Shown here one piece after another: positions 1-6,661 of a DNA stretch of 64,000 nt. Positions within the stretch are counted from its first letter, which is position 1, and every line of letters starts with the position of its first letter. Source of the stretch: Borreliella californiensis (GTDB taxonomy: Bacteria; Spirochaetota; Spirochaetia; Borreliales; Borreliaceae). Under the pieces are notes generated by a model. That model saw only the letters and a list, made by a program, of their open reading frames with translations. It did not search any database and was not told where the DNA came from. Location: NCBI RefSeq assembly GCF_014205885.1, contig NZ_JACHFB010000005.1, forward strand, positions 1 through 64,000, written 5' to 3'. The position numbers and the translations under genes are program-made.

Positions 1-20
1 ATTTATTATTAATTAGTATA
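1..20. other. Left telomere end (probable hairpin tip, about 1 nt missing)
   Basis: The Borrelia telomere box TTAGTATA lies at 13-20. In the fused telomere at the centre of the window the same box begins 14 nt from the symmetry axis, so base 1 is about one base from the tip of the second telomere. Box 3 at about 14 nt from the tip is the usual spacing for telomeres resolved by the telomere resolvase ResT. That the window starts at the physical plasmid end is an inference. Confidence 0.6.
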
Positions 21-46
21 AATAGATATATACGTGAACTACTAAT

Positions 47-172
47 TTATATAATCTTATCACTTAACATTTTGTTATACAAAAATCTTACACATCCAAA
101 TACTTTTGAAAAATATTTTTTTTGATTATTGTTAGGATATATTCTATGCTTATAAGCTTTATTAATACCCAT
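47..172 (-). pseudogene. tnpB 5' stub (IS605 OrfB N-terminus)
   Basis: The 41 codons encode the typical TnpB N-terminus: MGINKAYKHRIYPN, then FGCVRFLYNKML, which is the OrfB helix-turn-helix start. A stop follows at 47-49. The remaining roughly 330-370 residues, including the RuvC-like nuclease domain, are absent because the telomere begins about 45 bases further on. The stub is divergent from tnpA (205-624), the arrangement seen in IS605-type elements. It is non-functional as a nuclease. The family call rests on motif recognition. Confidence 0.75.
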
Positions 173-204
173 ATGTTCTATTATTTTAGAATATTTTATA
201 CTTA

Positions 205-624
205 GTGTATATGTCACAAAAGCTAAATTTTAATAATCACTGCATATATTCAATTAATTATCATCTAATATTAGTTACTAAATATCGGCATAAATGCATA
301 AATGCTAAGCTTTCATCTTCTCTTTGCCAAATAATAATTAATATATGTTATTTATGGAAAGTAACCCTTAATGAATTCAACCATGATAAAGATCATATTC
401 ATTTATTACTAGAATTTACTCCCAATATTCAACCTTCTAAATTCATCAACAATCTAAAAACAGTATCTTCAAGGCTTATAAGAAAAAAATATTCTACTTA
501 TTTAGATAAGTATTACTGGAAACCTTATTTTTGGTCTAGAAGTTATTGCCTTATCTCTACTGGAGGAGCTTCTATTGATTTCATCAAAAAGTATATTCAA
601 AATCAAAACAAATCTATTTATTAG
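205..624 (+). CDS. tnpA: IS200/IS605-family Y1 transposase TnpA
   Basis: This 139-residue protein has the length usual for the family (about 135-155). The N-terminal YSINYHLILVTKYRHK matches the family opening. The HUH metal-binding motif is seen as HIH at residues 64-66, and the catalytic tyrosine is probably Tyr130 in FIKKYIQNQ. TnpA proteins cut and rejoin single-stranded DNA at subterminal hairpins. The reading frame is intact, so the enzyme may be active even though its tnpB partner is reduced to a stub. The start is GTG at 205 or ATG at 211; neither has a strong ribosome site. It lies about 200 bp from the telomere. Confidence 0.85.
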   Translation: MYMSQKLNFNNHCIYSINYHLILVTKYRHKCINAKLSSSLCQIIINICYLWKVTLNEFNHDKDHIHLLLEFTPNIQPSKFINNLKTVSSRLIRKKYSTYLDKYYWKPYFWSRSYCLISTGGASIDFIKKYIQNQNKSIY

Positions 625-687
625 CAAATTCATCTCCACCTAAATTTCATAGAAATTATAGGTGGGGAATTCTTTGTTATTTTTAGT
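625..687. repeat. 63-bp repeat with hairpin, copy A
   Basis: This segment is nearly identical to 3008-3070. It contains the inverted repeat CCACCTA/TAGGTGG around an inner ATTTC/GAAAT stem, and starts directly after the tnpA stop codon. It could be an IS200-type subterminal hairpin, a bidirectional terminator, or a duplicated gene end, because both copies read as the same C-terminal peptide (NFYEI, stop) on the minus strand. Confidence 0.7.
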
Positions 688-789
688 TAAATTTTTATCT
701 ATATTAGTATCTAAATTATATAAATTACCAATAATATTATGTTCAATTCTATCATTAAGAAATAATTTTTTTTTATTTTTTTTGCTCAT
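640..789 (-). CDS. Small hypothetical protein (49 aa)
   Basis: The reading frame begins MSKKNKKKLFLND and ends TYNFYEI. A GGAGG ribosome site lies 8 bases before the ATG, and two 18-bp direct repeats lie upstream (822-839 and 884-901). The product is basic at its N-terminus and has no domain I recognise. Its last codons lie in the repeated hairpin shared with 3008-3070, where the same C-terminal peptide is encoded without a start, so it may be a shortened member of a duplicated gene family. The good ribosome site argues that it is translated. Confidence 0.45.
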   Translation of the reverse strand: MSKKNKKKLFLNDRIEHNIIGNLYNLDTNIDKNLTKNNKEFPTYNFYEI

Positions 790-1112
790 ATATATATCCT
801 CCACATACTTAATTATGTCATATTTATAACTACAGTAAACTACACCACTTTCCCTTATTCTTTATGAAATAATTATTTTGATGATTTATAACTACAGTAA
901 ACCTATCACTTTGTTTAAATAGATATATAGGTATTTGTAGACTATGTTACCCCTTACAACTATAAGATATTTTTTAAAATCTATTTTTATTTCTTTTGCA
1001 TGATTTACTGTATATATGTTTGTTTTATAAAAAATAGCAATATATTTATATACATAATAATATGAATCTTATAAAGATTAGATAATTTGAAAATATTCTA
1101 CAAGTAGAGAAT
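790..1112. other. Intergenic region with two 18-bp direct repeats
   Basis: No convincing gene. The sequence ATTTATAACTACAGTAAA occurs at 822-839 and 884-901, 62 bp apart, upstream of the minus-strand 49-aa gene. The spacing and position suggest regulator-binding sites or remnants of duplication. The rest is plain AT-rich sequence. Confidence 0.6.
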
Positions 1113-1303
1113 ATGAAAAAAAATATTTTAGCAACATACTCTTAATGCTATTAAGTTTATCATCATATGATACAAATACTATTAATAAATTAACAAATAA
1201 AACAAAAGAAAACTTTTTAAAAAATCTAAGCATAGATTTTTTAAAAAATTGTAAATTAAGAAATTTGATTGATTTAATTTTGAAAGGCAATAATTATGAC
1301 TAG
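1113..1303 (+). pseudogene. Decayed lipoprotein-like gene
   Basis: An ATG at 1113 starts MKKNILATYS and stops. A one-base shift continues as LLMLLSLSSYDTNT followed by a Lys/Asn-rich tail to a stop at 1301-1303. Together this looks like a Borrelia lipoprotein signal peptide in which the lipobox Cys has become Tyr and a frameshift has occurred. The end overlaps the start of the next gene. The call is pattern-based and low confidence. Confidence 0.35.
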
Positions 1304-2327
1304 AAAAATGTTTGTTGTTTATGCTATTCTTGCACTAACAAGTTGCTGTAAGAATTATGAAAGTAATGTAGAGCTAAAAAACCAAATTGAAGAATTTTTA
1401 AATACAAAAGAAATAGCTCAGAACGTTGTTAAAGATTCGAGATTAGAAGAGGCTGAAAAAAAAATTCAAGAATTAACGAATAAAATAAATGAAAAAGATA
1501 AAGAACAATTTGGGCATAAATTAGAAAAAATTAAAGATAGATCGGAAAAGAAACAAGAAAATATAAAACAAGAATCAGAAACAATTAAAGAAAAATTAAA
1601 AAACCTATTTAAATATTATAATATATCTGTACCAATTCCTAAACTACCCAAAAATTATCTTGAACTCGGACTTACGTCTATATCGAATCTTATTAACGTA
1701 TTTTCTGAATCCAAAAATGAATTTGGATGGGCTGCACGTAAAGGATTCTTTTTGGTTTATGCACTGTATGATCATTACATATTAATCTATAAATCAAATA
1801 TGGAAAGACTTGAAAGTGCATTAACTCCAACAACAATAACTAAAAAACTCGATCCAATAAATGAAAAAATCATTGGGGTTATTGATTCAATTAAATCTAT
1901 TGAATATAAATCGGAAAATAAACCAGAAACAATTAACGAAAAATCAAAAACCCTATTTAAAGATAATCTTGAACTCGGACTTACGTCTATATCGAATCTT
2001 ATTGAAATACTTTCTAAATTTGAAAATGAATTTGGAGAAGTTGCACACAAAGGATTTTCTTTGGTTTATGATTTGTATTCCTATTACACATCAATCTATA
2101 AATCAAATATGGAAAGACTTGAAAGTGCATTGACTCCAACAATAACTAAAAAACTCGATCCATTAAATGAAAAAATCAATAAGGTTATTGATTTGGTTAA
2201 TTCTGATGATAAAAATCTCAAAATACATAATGGTCTAAAATTTGATGAATCAGGAACACCTATTTATAAAAAACAAGAAATATCAAAAATTAAAAATCTC
2301 ACATCATCAATGTATAACATAAATTGA
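1296..2327 (+). CDS. Surface lipoprotein with internal duplication
   Basis: This 343-residue protein has a short signal peptide with lipobox around LTSCC (residues 14-18), followed by KNYES, a common opening of Borrelia surface lipoproteins. Residues about 30-105 are a charged coiled-coil. Two tandem repeats follow, from about 122 and 225, each containing ELGLTSISNLI, an FG..A.KGF.LVY segment, then YKSNMERLESALTPT and an LDP.NEKI tail. The repeats are also close at DNA level, so the duplication is recent. The protein is probably anchored on the cell surface. It may belong to the paralogous family that includes the telomere-proximal lipoproteins of lp28-type plasmids (PF12), but I cannot verify this. 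A GAAAGG site precedes the ATG. Confidence 0.75.
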   Translation: MTRKMFVVYAILALTSCCKNYESNVELKNQIEEFLNTKEIAQNVVKDSRLEEAEKKIQELTNKINEKDKEQFGHKLEKIKDRSEKKQENIKQESETIKEKLKNLFKYYNISVPIPKLPKNYLELGLTSISNLINVFSESKNEFGWAARKGFFLVYALYDHYILIYKSNMERLESALTPTTITKKLDPINEKIIGVIDSIKSIEYKSENKPETINEKSKTLFKDNLELGLTSISNLIEILSKFENEFGEVAHKGFSLVYDLYSYYTSIYKSNMERLESALTPTITKKLDPLNEKINKVIDLVNSDDKNLKIHNGLKFDESGTPIYKKQEISKIKNLTSSMYNIN

Positions 2328-2350
2328 ATATGAAAACCTAATTTTCAAAC

Positions 2351-2519
2351 AAATTAGCACCAAAAGCAGAAGATTTATTAAAAATTATCACCGGCTTATA
2401 GTTAAGCTGATTTAAAAAGCTTAAAAAGTGATTTAGGAAAAATCAAAGAATATCTTGAAAATCTTAAAAAGAAAGAGATAGATTCCAAAGCTATAAAATG
2501 GGGAGAATATTTAATGTAG
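2351..2519 (+). pseudogene. 3' remnant of a lipoprotein-type gene
   Basis: One frame reads KLAPKAEDLLKIITGL then a stop. A shifted frame continues ADLKSLKSDLGKIKEYLENLKKKE to a stop at 2517-2519. Read together this is a helical C-terminus typical of Borrelia plasmid lipoproteins, broken by one frameshift and without any start. It may be the old 3' end of the preceding gene or of a paralogue. Confidence 0.4.
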
Positions 2520-2570
2520 ATTGTCCTCAATTAATAGTTTTTAATATTTAATTAATATTAAAAAATTAAG

Positions 2571-2600
2571 AATCCCTAAATATAGAGGATTTTTATTTTA
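2571..2600 (+). terminator. Possible rho-independent terminator
   Basis: AATCC and GGATT pair with an inner CTA/TAG and one bulged A, followed by a T-rich run (TTTTATTTT). It lies about 50 bp after the lipoprotein remnant on the same strand. The hairpin is weak. Bases 2601-2761 show nothing else that I can support. Confidence 0.4.
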
Positions 2601-2761
2601 TCAAAAAAGAAAAGCCATAGAAAATAAAATTTAAGAATGCCTTATCTTATTAAGATACTAAAAATCTTATTTTAAAAAAAATAATTTATAACTAAAAGCC
2701 CAATATTTTATATAATTTCATTCATTAATCCTTACATAGACATTAATACTAAAAATGAAAA

Positions 2762-2967
2762 TTATCTTAAAGCATACTGTTCTATTCCTTTCTTCACTTT
2801 AAAATATTGTTCATCAATAGTGGGCCTAGGCATAAAAACCTCCCTCCCATTATAAAAATATTCATTTCCCCCTTCACCAGAATACTTAATATCTGGAGAA
2901 TATAAAGCCCTTATGCATGAATAAAGCCAATAAACTTCGTATTTAAATTTATTTTATTAGCACTCAT
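2762..2967 (-). pseudogene. Decayed small ORF of unknown family
   Basis: An ATG at 2967 opens MSANKINLNT, and after a frameshift an open frame continues through VYWLYSCIRALYSPDIKYSG to MPRPTIDEQYFKVKKG and a stop at 2762-2764. The internal ATG at 2833 has a strong GGGAGGGAGG upstream and could still give a 23-residue peptide. I do not recognise the family. It looks like a disrupted gene of about 68 codons. Confidence 0.4.
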
Positions 2968-3007
2968 TATTTTTTATAATTATAATACTATATTTTAACT
3001 TGCGTTA

Positions 3008-3070
3008 CAAATTCATCTCCACCTAAATTTCATAGAAATTATAGGTGGAGTATTCTTTGTTATTTTTAGA
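3008..3070. repeat. 63-bp repeat with hairpin, copy B
   Basis: Nearly identical to 625-687, with a perfect CTCCACCTA/TAGGTGGAG stem. This copy has no transposase next to it. The two copies flank the whole telomere-proximal lipoprotein zone, so recombination between them could delete or invert it. Confidence 0.7.
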
Positions 3071-3115
3071 TAAAATTTTACTATCTTTAAAAATTGCAAT
3101 ATCCACTATTTAGGA

Positions 3116-3295
3116 TTACGCTGCGTTATGCTTATACATTCTTCTTAAATAATTCTCATATCCTTTTATTAAAGATGAAATATAATCTTCTCCTTTTTTA
3201 TTTTTAAAAACCTTAAACTCATTAAGTAAGGTTACAAAATCTTCTTTGGAATTGCTCACATCCATTTTTAAATAGATGTTTTTAGCTTTTTCCAT
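3116..3295 (-). CDS. Small protein coupled to the MFS exporter (59 aa)
   Basis: The ATG lies inside the last codons of the exporter gene (14-bp overlap), so translation could be coupled and the gene is the natural fourth member of the microcin C-like operon. The product is MEKAKNIYLKMDVSNSKEDF, then a Lys-rich segment, ending ENYLRRMYKHNAA. It is basic, helical, and has no signal peptide or membrane segment. It is far too short for the known self-immunity enzymes MccE (acetyltransferase) or MccF (serine peptidase). It may be a remnant of a Borrelia plasmid gene or an unrelated small immunity factor; nothing decides between these. Confidence 0.5.
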   Translation of the reverse strand: MEKAKNIYLKMDVSNSKEDFVTLLNEFKVFKNKKGEDYISSLIKGYENYLRRMYKHNAA

Positions 3296-4460
3296 TATTT
3301 TTAAATTTATATGTCACAATAACAGACATTATACAAAAAATAAGTATTAATAAAATAAATGCATTTATAGCACTTATAAAATTAGTTAAAATTGAACATA
3401 TGGCTAATGCTAAAACTGAAAATATACGAGATAATGTACTATTAACAGAGGTTATAGTTCCTAAAACTTTTGAATCCACATTTTTTCTTAAAAAATATTC
3501 TAAATTATTAGAATAAATAGAAATTAAAATTACCAAAAATATTACCATGGTGATAAATATGTAAATATGTGTAACTATTTTTATTAAAACTGATAACAAA
3601 AATATCATAGCTAAAATAGCATAAATATCATATTTTGAATGTTTAATTTTTCTAAATGTCCATGCTCCCACAATATCTGACAAGCGAAACAGTATATATA
3701 TAATTCCAAATATACTAATAGATATATTCTTATCAGCAAAAATTACTTGCCAGTATAAATAAAAAGGTTGATAAAAAAATTGAATAAGGCTATTTAAAAT
3801 AAATAATTCTAAAAGCTCTTTGGATTTTAATAAAATTATTATTTTTTTTTTAAACTTTGCAAGATATAAAGCTAAATCTTCTTTACTACGCTCATGATCT
3901 GTACTTTTATCATTAGGTATGAAAAAGATTGTAATTAAAGAAGATATTAAATATATTAATAATGAAATTAGATAAATTTTTACATCGATATATAAATATA
4001 GTACACTTCCAATATATCCCCCTAAAATAGCACTAATACTTAGTATCATTTTTACAGATGACATAAAAGCTTTTAGCTTTTTTGAATCATTTTGGTATAG
4101 TTTAGTAAAACTAATATCGATTGTCCCGGTGTTAATAGCAGCTGACATCCCATATATAAACCACGAAATACAAAGAAGTATGAATGAAGAAGCTTTAAAA
4201 ATAATAAAATAAGAAATCATTAGCAAGAAAATTGATACTAAGTAAACAATTTTTCTATCAAAAATATCTGATATTACACCTGATGGAAATTCAAAAATAA
4301 TAATTGCTGCCATGTAAAAAATTTGTACTATAGTAATATCTTTTAATGACAATCCTTTATTTATTAAAATAATAGTTAGTACAGCATGGGGCAACGTTCT
4401 TGCAAGTTCTAATAAAAATAACGAATCAAAATAATATCTTTTATGTTTACTTTCTATCAT
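3282..4460 (-). CDS. mccC: MFS exporter, MccC-type
   Basis: This 392-residue polytopic membrane protein has about 11-12 hydrophobic segments. The loop after the second helix reads FPSGVISDIFDRK, close to the G-x-x-x-D-R-x-x-R/K signature of the major facilitator superfamily. E. coli MccC, which exports microcin C and gives partial self-protection, has about the same size. The start codon overlaps the end of mccB by four bases (ATGA), so the two are translationally coupled. Its function as exporter of the modified peptide is inferred from gene order and from the MccB call. By sequence alone it could export another small molecule. Confidence 0.75.
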   Translation of the reverse strand: MIESKHKRYYFDSLFLLELARTLPHAVLTIILINKGLSLKDITIVQIFYMAAIIIFEFPSGVISDIFDRKIVYLVSIFLLMISYFIIFKASSFILLCISWFIYGMSAAINTGTIDISFTKLYQNDSKKLKAFMSSVKMILSISAILGGYIGSVLYLYIDVKIYLISLLIYLISSLITIFFIPNDKSTDHERSKEDLALYLAKFKKKIIILLKSKELLELFILNSLIQFFYQPFYLYWQVIFADKNISISIFGIIYILFRLSDIVGAWTFRKIKHSKYDIYAILAMIFLLSVLIKIVTHIYIFITMVIFLVILISIYSNNLEYFLRKNVDSKVLGTITSVNSTLSRIFSVLALAICSILTNFISAINAFILLILIFCIMSVIVTYKFKNNGKS

Positions 4461-5497
4461 AAATCTTTATTACACTTGCAGGATTTATTTTTAAAAATAT
4501 CAATAAAATGAAATGAGAAATTATGATTACTGATACCAATTCGTTTATTTAAAGAATTAATTTTTCCATATTCATTGCCGAAATAAAATATGATATCAAT
4601 AATAGCCATACTCGATGCAATTGCATTATTAGTAAAAAAAGAGGGAGCTTGATAATCTTTATTTGCTAATATTATTTTACTTTCTAATTTAGAAGTTGTT
4701 GACTTTTTTATAACTCCTATGTCAGTACAATAATAGCAAGATGAGATATTTGGAATATAAAATGGACCAATAACTGAAAAATCATTAAGATATCCAATAT
4801 TTATAAGTGGAATGGAATTTTCAATACAAAATTTATTAACTAAAGGTAAACAGTAGTCATCATCCGCTGACAGCACTATTAATGCTGGTTTAATTTTTGA
4901 GTTAATCAAAATATTTTTTAATAATTTTACAGAAACTTTTTCCTTATAGGCTTTAGTTTGAATGGCTTTGTTTAGCGATTTTATTTTTTCTTCAATTACA
5001 TCTACTTTGTTAGATCCTATATCATCATGATTAAATAAAAACTGTCTATTTAAATTGGATTCTTCTATTTCGTCTTCATCTATAAAAGTTATAGCCCCTA
5101 ATCCTAAAGTAGAAAGAGAATAAGTCATAAAATTTCCAATACCGCCACATCCCACTATAATGATATGCTCTTTTTCTAAACTAAAACTTTCTGGATTTTC
5201 AAGTAAAAGATCTAAAAAATATTTATTTTTAAAGCAAGCTCTATTCTTCGGATGTTCATAAAAAGGAATTAATACTTTATTCTCTAATGCTAATTTTACA
5301 GTTTCGTCGCTAATATTATTTTCAGTAGCAAATAATATTAATTCTTTATATGTTTTTTTATTTTTTGCAAATATTGCAATATCAAGCAAATGTTCAAAAA
5401 CATTATCACTCACTTTAATTTGAAAGTTACCCAAATTAACAAGATTGCCAGAAATTGATTTATTAAAAAATGAAGTTGGATTTTTTATATAAACCAT
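4457..5497 (-). CDS. mccB: ThiF/E1-family peptide adenylyltransferase, MccB-type
   Basis: From the ATG at 5497, preceded by AGGGGG six bases upstream, the protein has 346 residues; E. coli MccB has about 350. Residues 1-100 form an N-terminal domain in the place of the MccB peptide clamp. Residues 112-150 are a Rossmann start with GCGGIG (116-121), then FIDEDEIEESNLNRQ (to 152) with the SNLNRQ motif of E1/ThiF adenylating enzymes, and Lys164. Zinc-ligand cysteines are CYYC (254-257) and CKC (340-342). MccB converts the C-terminal Asn of a heptapeptide to a phosphoramidate-linked AMP. A TTG at 5554 would extend the frame but would lie inside the upstream hairpin. ThiF homologues also serve thiamine or molybdopterin pathways, but the neighbours (heptapeptide and exporter) fit MccB. 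Confidence 0.85.
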   Translation of the reverse strand: MVYIKNPTSFFNKSISGNLVNLGNFQIKVSDNVFEHLLDIAIFAKNKKTYKELILFATENNISDETVKLALENKVLIPFYEHPKNRACFKNKYFLDLLLENPESFSLEKEHIIIVGCGGIGNFMTYSLSTLGLGAITFIDEDEIEESNLNRQFLFNHDDIGSNKVDVIEEKIKSLNKAIQTKAYKEKVSVKLLKNILINSKIKPALIVLSADDDYCLPLVNKFCIENSIPLINIGYLNDFSVIGPFYIPNISSCYYCTDIGVIKKSTTSKLESKIILANKDYQAPSFFTNNAIASSMAIIDIIFYFGNEYGKINSLNKRIGISNHNFSFHFIDIFKNKSCKCNKDL

Positions 5498-5512
5498 TTT
5501 ATACCCCCTAAC

Positions 5513-5569
5513 ATTTAAGACTAGGTGTATTAAATATTTAAAATAATACAACAAAACCTAGTCTTAAAT
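5513..5569 (-). terminator. mccA-mccB intergenic hairpin (attenuator)
   Basis: A perfect 14-bp inverted repeat, ATTTAAGACTAGGT and ACCTAGTCTTAAAT, encloses a 29-nt loop. It lies one base after the mccA stop and 15 bases before mccB. In the E. coli microcin C operon a terminator-like hairpin in the same place makes a short, abundant mccA transcript with limited readthrough. The same role here is inferred. No long U-tract follows, so RNA stabilisation is an alternative. Confidence 0.7.
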
Positions 5570-5570
5570 A

Positions 5571-5594
5571 TTAATTAAATTTCTTGCCTAACAT
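5571..5594 (-). CDS. mccA: Microcin C-like precursor heptapeptide MLGKKFN
   Basis: ATG, six codons and TAA encode MLGKKFN. An AGGGGG ribosome site lies seven bases before the ATG, matching the site used by mccB. Seven residues starting with Met and ending with Asn is the form of E. coli MccA (MRTGNAN); the terminal Asn is the residue MccB modifies. The hairpin and mccB follow at once. In known systems the peptide carries a non-hydrolysable aspartyl-adenylate that inhibits aspartyl-tRNA synthetase after proteolysis in the target cell. The two lysines would aid uptake by oligopeptide transporters (inference). A seven-codon gene cannot be proved from sequence alone; the context makes it convincing. 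Confidence 0.8.
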   Translation of the reverse strand: MLGKKFN

Positions 5595-5623
5595 AATTGC
5601 ACCCCCTTATATTATTAGAATAG

Positions 5624-5905
5624 CATAAAGAAGAAACAAATGAGCTTTACTATAACCAAACTTCTAGATTTACTAATGTTCCCAAGAAGGTGTATAACTA
5701 TACTATTGGGAGTTACCAAACTCTAAAAAGTTACTTAACTTATAGAAAAGGCAGAAAAATGTCCCCAAAAGAAGTTGAACATCTCGAAAAAGTCATCAAA
5801 ACAATTCATTATACAATTGGCATACAAAAAGAAATAGACAGCATAATTTCAAATCTAAAAGAATTTAATGGAAACTCTACAAACTCCACATTAAAATCTG
5901 CTTAG
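5624..5905 (+). pseudogene. 3' remnant of a type IIG/ISP restriction-modification gene
   Basis: An open frame runs from just after a stop at 5621 to 5905. It reads RFTNVPKKVYNYTIGSYQTLKSYLTYRKGR, split by no stop, then SPKEVEHLEKVIKTI. The pattern V-x-x-Y-T-I-G-x-Y-x-x-L-K-x-x-L-x-Y-R-K-G-R with a following E-V-E-H is the usual C-terminus of large fused restriction-methyltransferases; Borrelia plasmids carry such genes (BBE02/BBQ67 type). All catalytic parts are missing. A GTG at 5690 could start a 71-residue product, but there is no good ribosome site. The break lies at the edge of the mcc operon. Confidence 0.55.
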
Positions 5906-5988
5906 CACAGCTAAGTAATTCAAATAAAATCTAAAAATTGCGCTACTATTTAATTATCAAAACTTTATTATTAGGAGGTAATATTAAT

Positions 5989-6480
5989 ATGAAAAAAATT
6001 TTCACATTAATATTAATTTTTAGTTCAACAATGCAAATCTTGGCACAAGACAAACTTGAAAAAGGAGTTGATGATATTGCAACTGTAATGAAATATGAAA
6101 GTGAAAAAGCAACCGTACTAGCACCATTACTTTTGAATATCTTTTTGTCTTTAGGGATAGGATCTTTTGTTCAAGGAGATTATATTGGCGGTGGAGCACT
6201 GCTTGGTTCTCAAATACTTGGAGGAATACTTATAATAACCGGGAAGCTTATTACAGCAACAAAAGACGAAGCAACAGAAATGACCGGATTGACACTAACG
6301 GGTATAGGAAGTCTTACGGTTTTAGCATCCTACATTACTGGAATTATTATTCCATTTAAATTTGCAAATAAACACAACGCTAATCTTAAAAAAAGACTCG
6401 GCATTGCTCTTGCGGGGTTTGAACCCAATTTTGATATTGGAATAAACGGATTTCAGCTATCCTTTAAAAAAGCCTATTGA
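5989..6480 (+). CDS. P13-family outer-membrane channel protein
   Basis: The ATG at 5989 has an AGGAGG site 10 bases upstream and opens the signal peptide MKKIFTLILIFSSTMQILAQ; an upstream in-frame start at 5938 would spoil it. The mature part has three hydrophobic segments: LAPLLLNIFLSLGIGSFV, a glycine-rich GGGALLGSQILGGILIITG, and IGSLTVLASYITGIIIPF. It ends with a GFEPNFDIGINGFQLSF tail. This matches the Borrelia P13 family, small integral outer-membrane proteins with plasmid-borne paralogues. Length (163 aa) is slightly below the roughly 180 of chromosomal P13. Function as a porin is inferred from the family. Confidence 0.8.
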   Translation: MKKIFTLILIFSSTMQILAQDKLEKGVDDIATVMKYESEKATVLAPLLLNIFLSLGIGSFVQGDYIGGGALLGSQILGGILIITGKLITATKDEATEMTGLTLTGIGSLTVLASYITGIIIPFKFANKHNANLKKRLGIALAGFEPNFDIGINGFQLSFKKAY

Positions 6481-6517
6481 AAAAATATAAGACAATAACC
6501 CCTGTAATCTAATAATA

Positions 6518-6567
6518 AATAGGTTTTGTTGAAAACTTTCAATTAAAAGCACTCAACAAAACCTATT
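6518..6567. terminator. Bidirectional terminator between P13 and PF49 genes
   Basis: A perfect 15-bp inverted repeat, AATAGGTTTTGTTGA and TCAACAAAACCTATT, sits between two convergent genes ending at 6480 and 6662. The words TAGGTTTTGTTG also occur in the mccA-mccB hairpin. It most likely ends transcription from both sides. Confidence 0.6.
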
Positions 6568-6661
6568 ACTAGGTTTTAAATTGACAATTAGGATCGTATC
6601 AGTTTAAAAATACAACCTCTGGTAATTGTACAAAAATTGCTTAAATTTTGCAAGCACTTGC

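Noticed and set aside
1078-1290. 70-aa minus-strand frame
   Set aside because: It lacks a ribosome site and overlaps the better-supported plus-strand lipoprotein remnant.
4457-5497. ThiF-like protein as thiamine or molybdopterin enzyme
   Set aside because: No ThiS/MoaD carrier or other pathway gene is present; heptapeptide, hairpin, exporter and length all favour MccB.
5498-5554. Upstream TTG start for mccB
   Set aside because: It lies inside the mccA-mccB hairpin and has no ribosome site; the ATG at 5497 has AGGGGG at good spacing and gives the family length.
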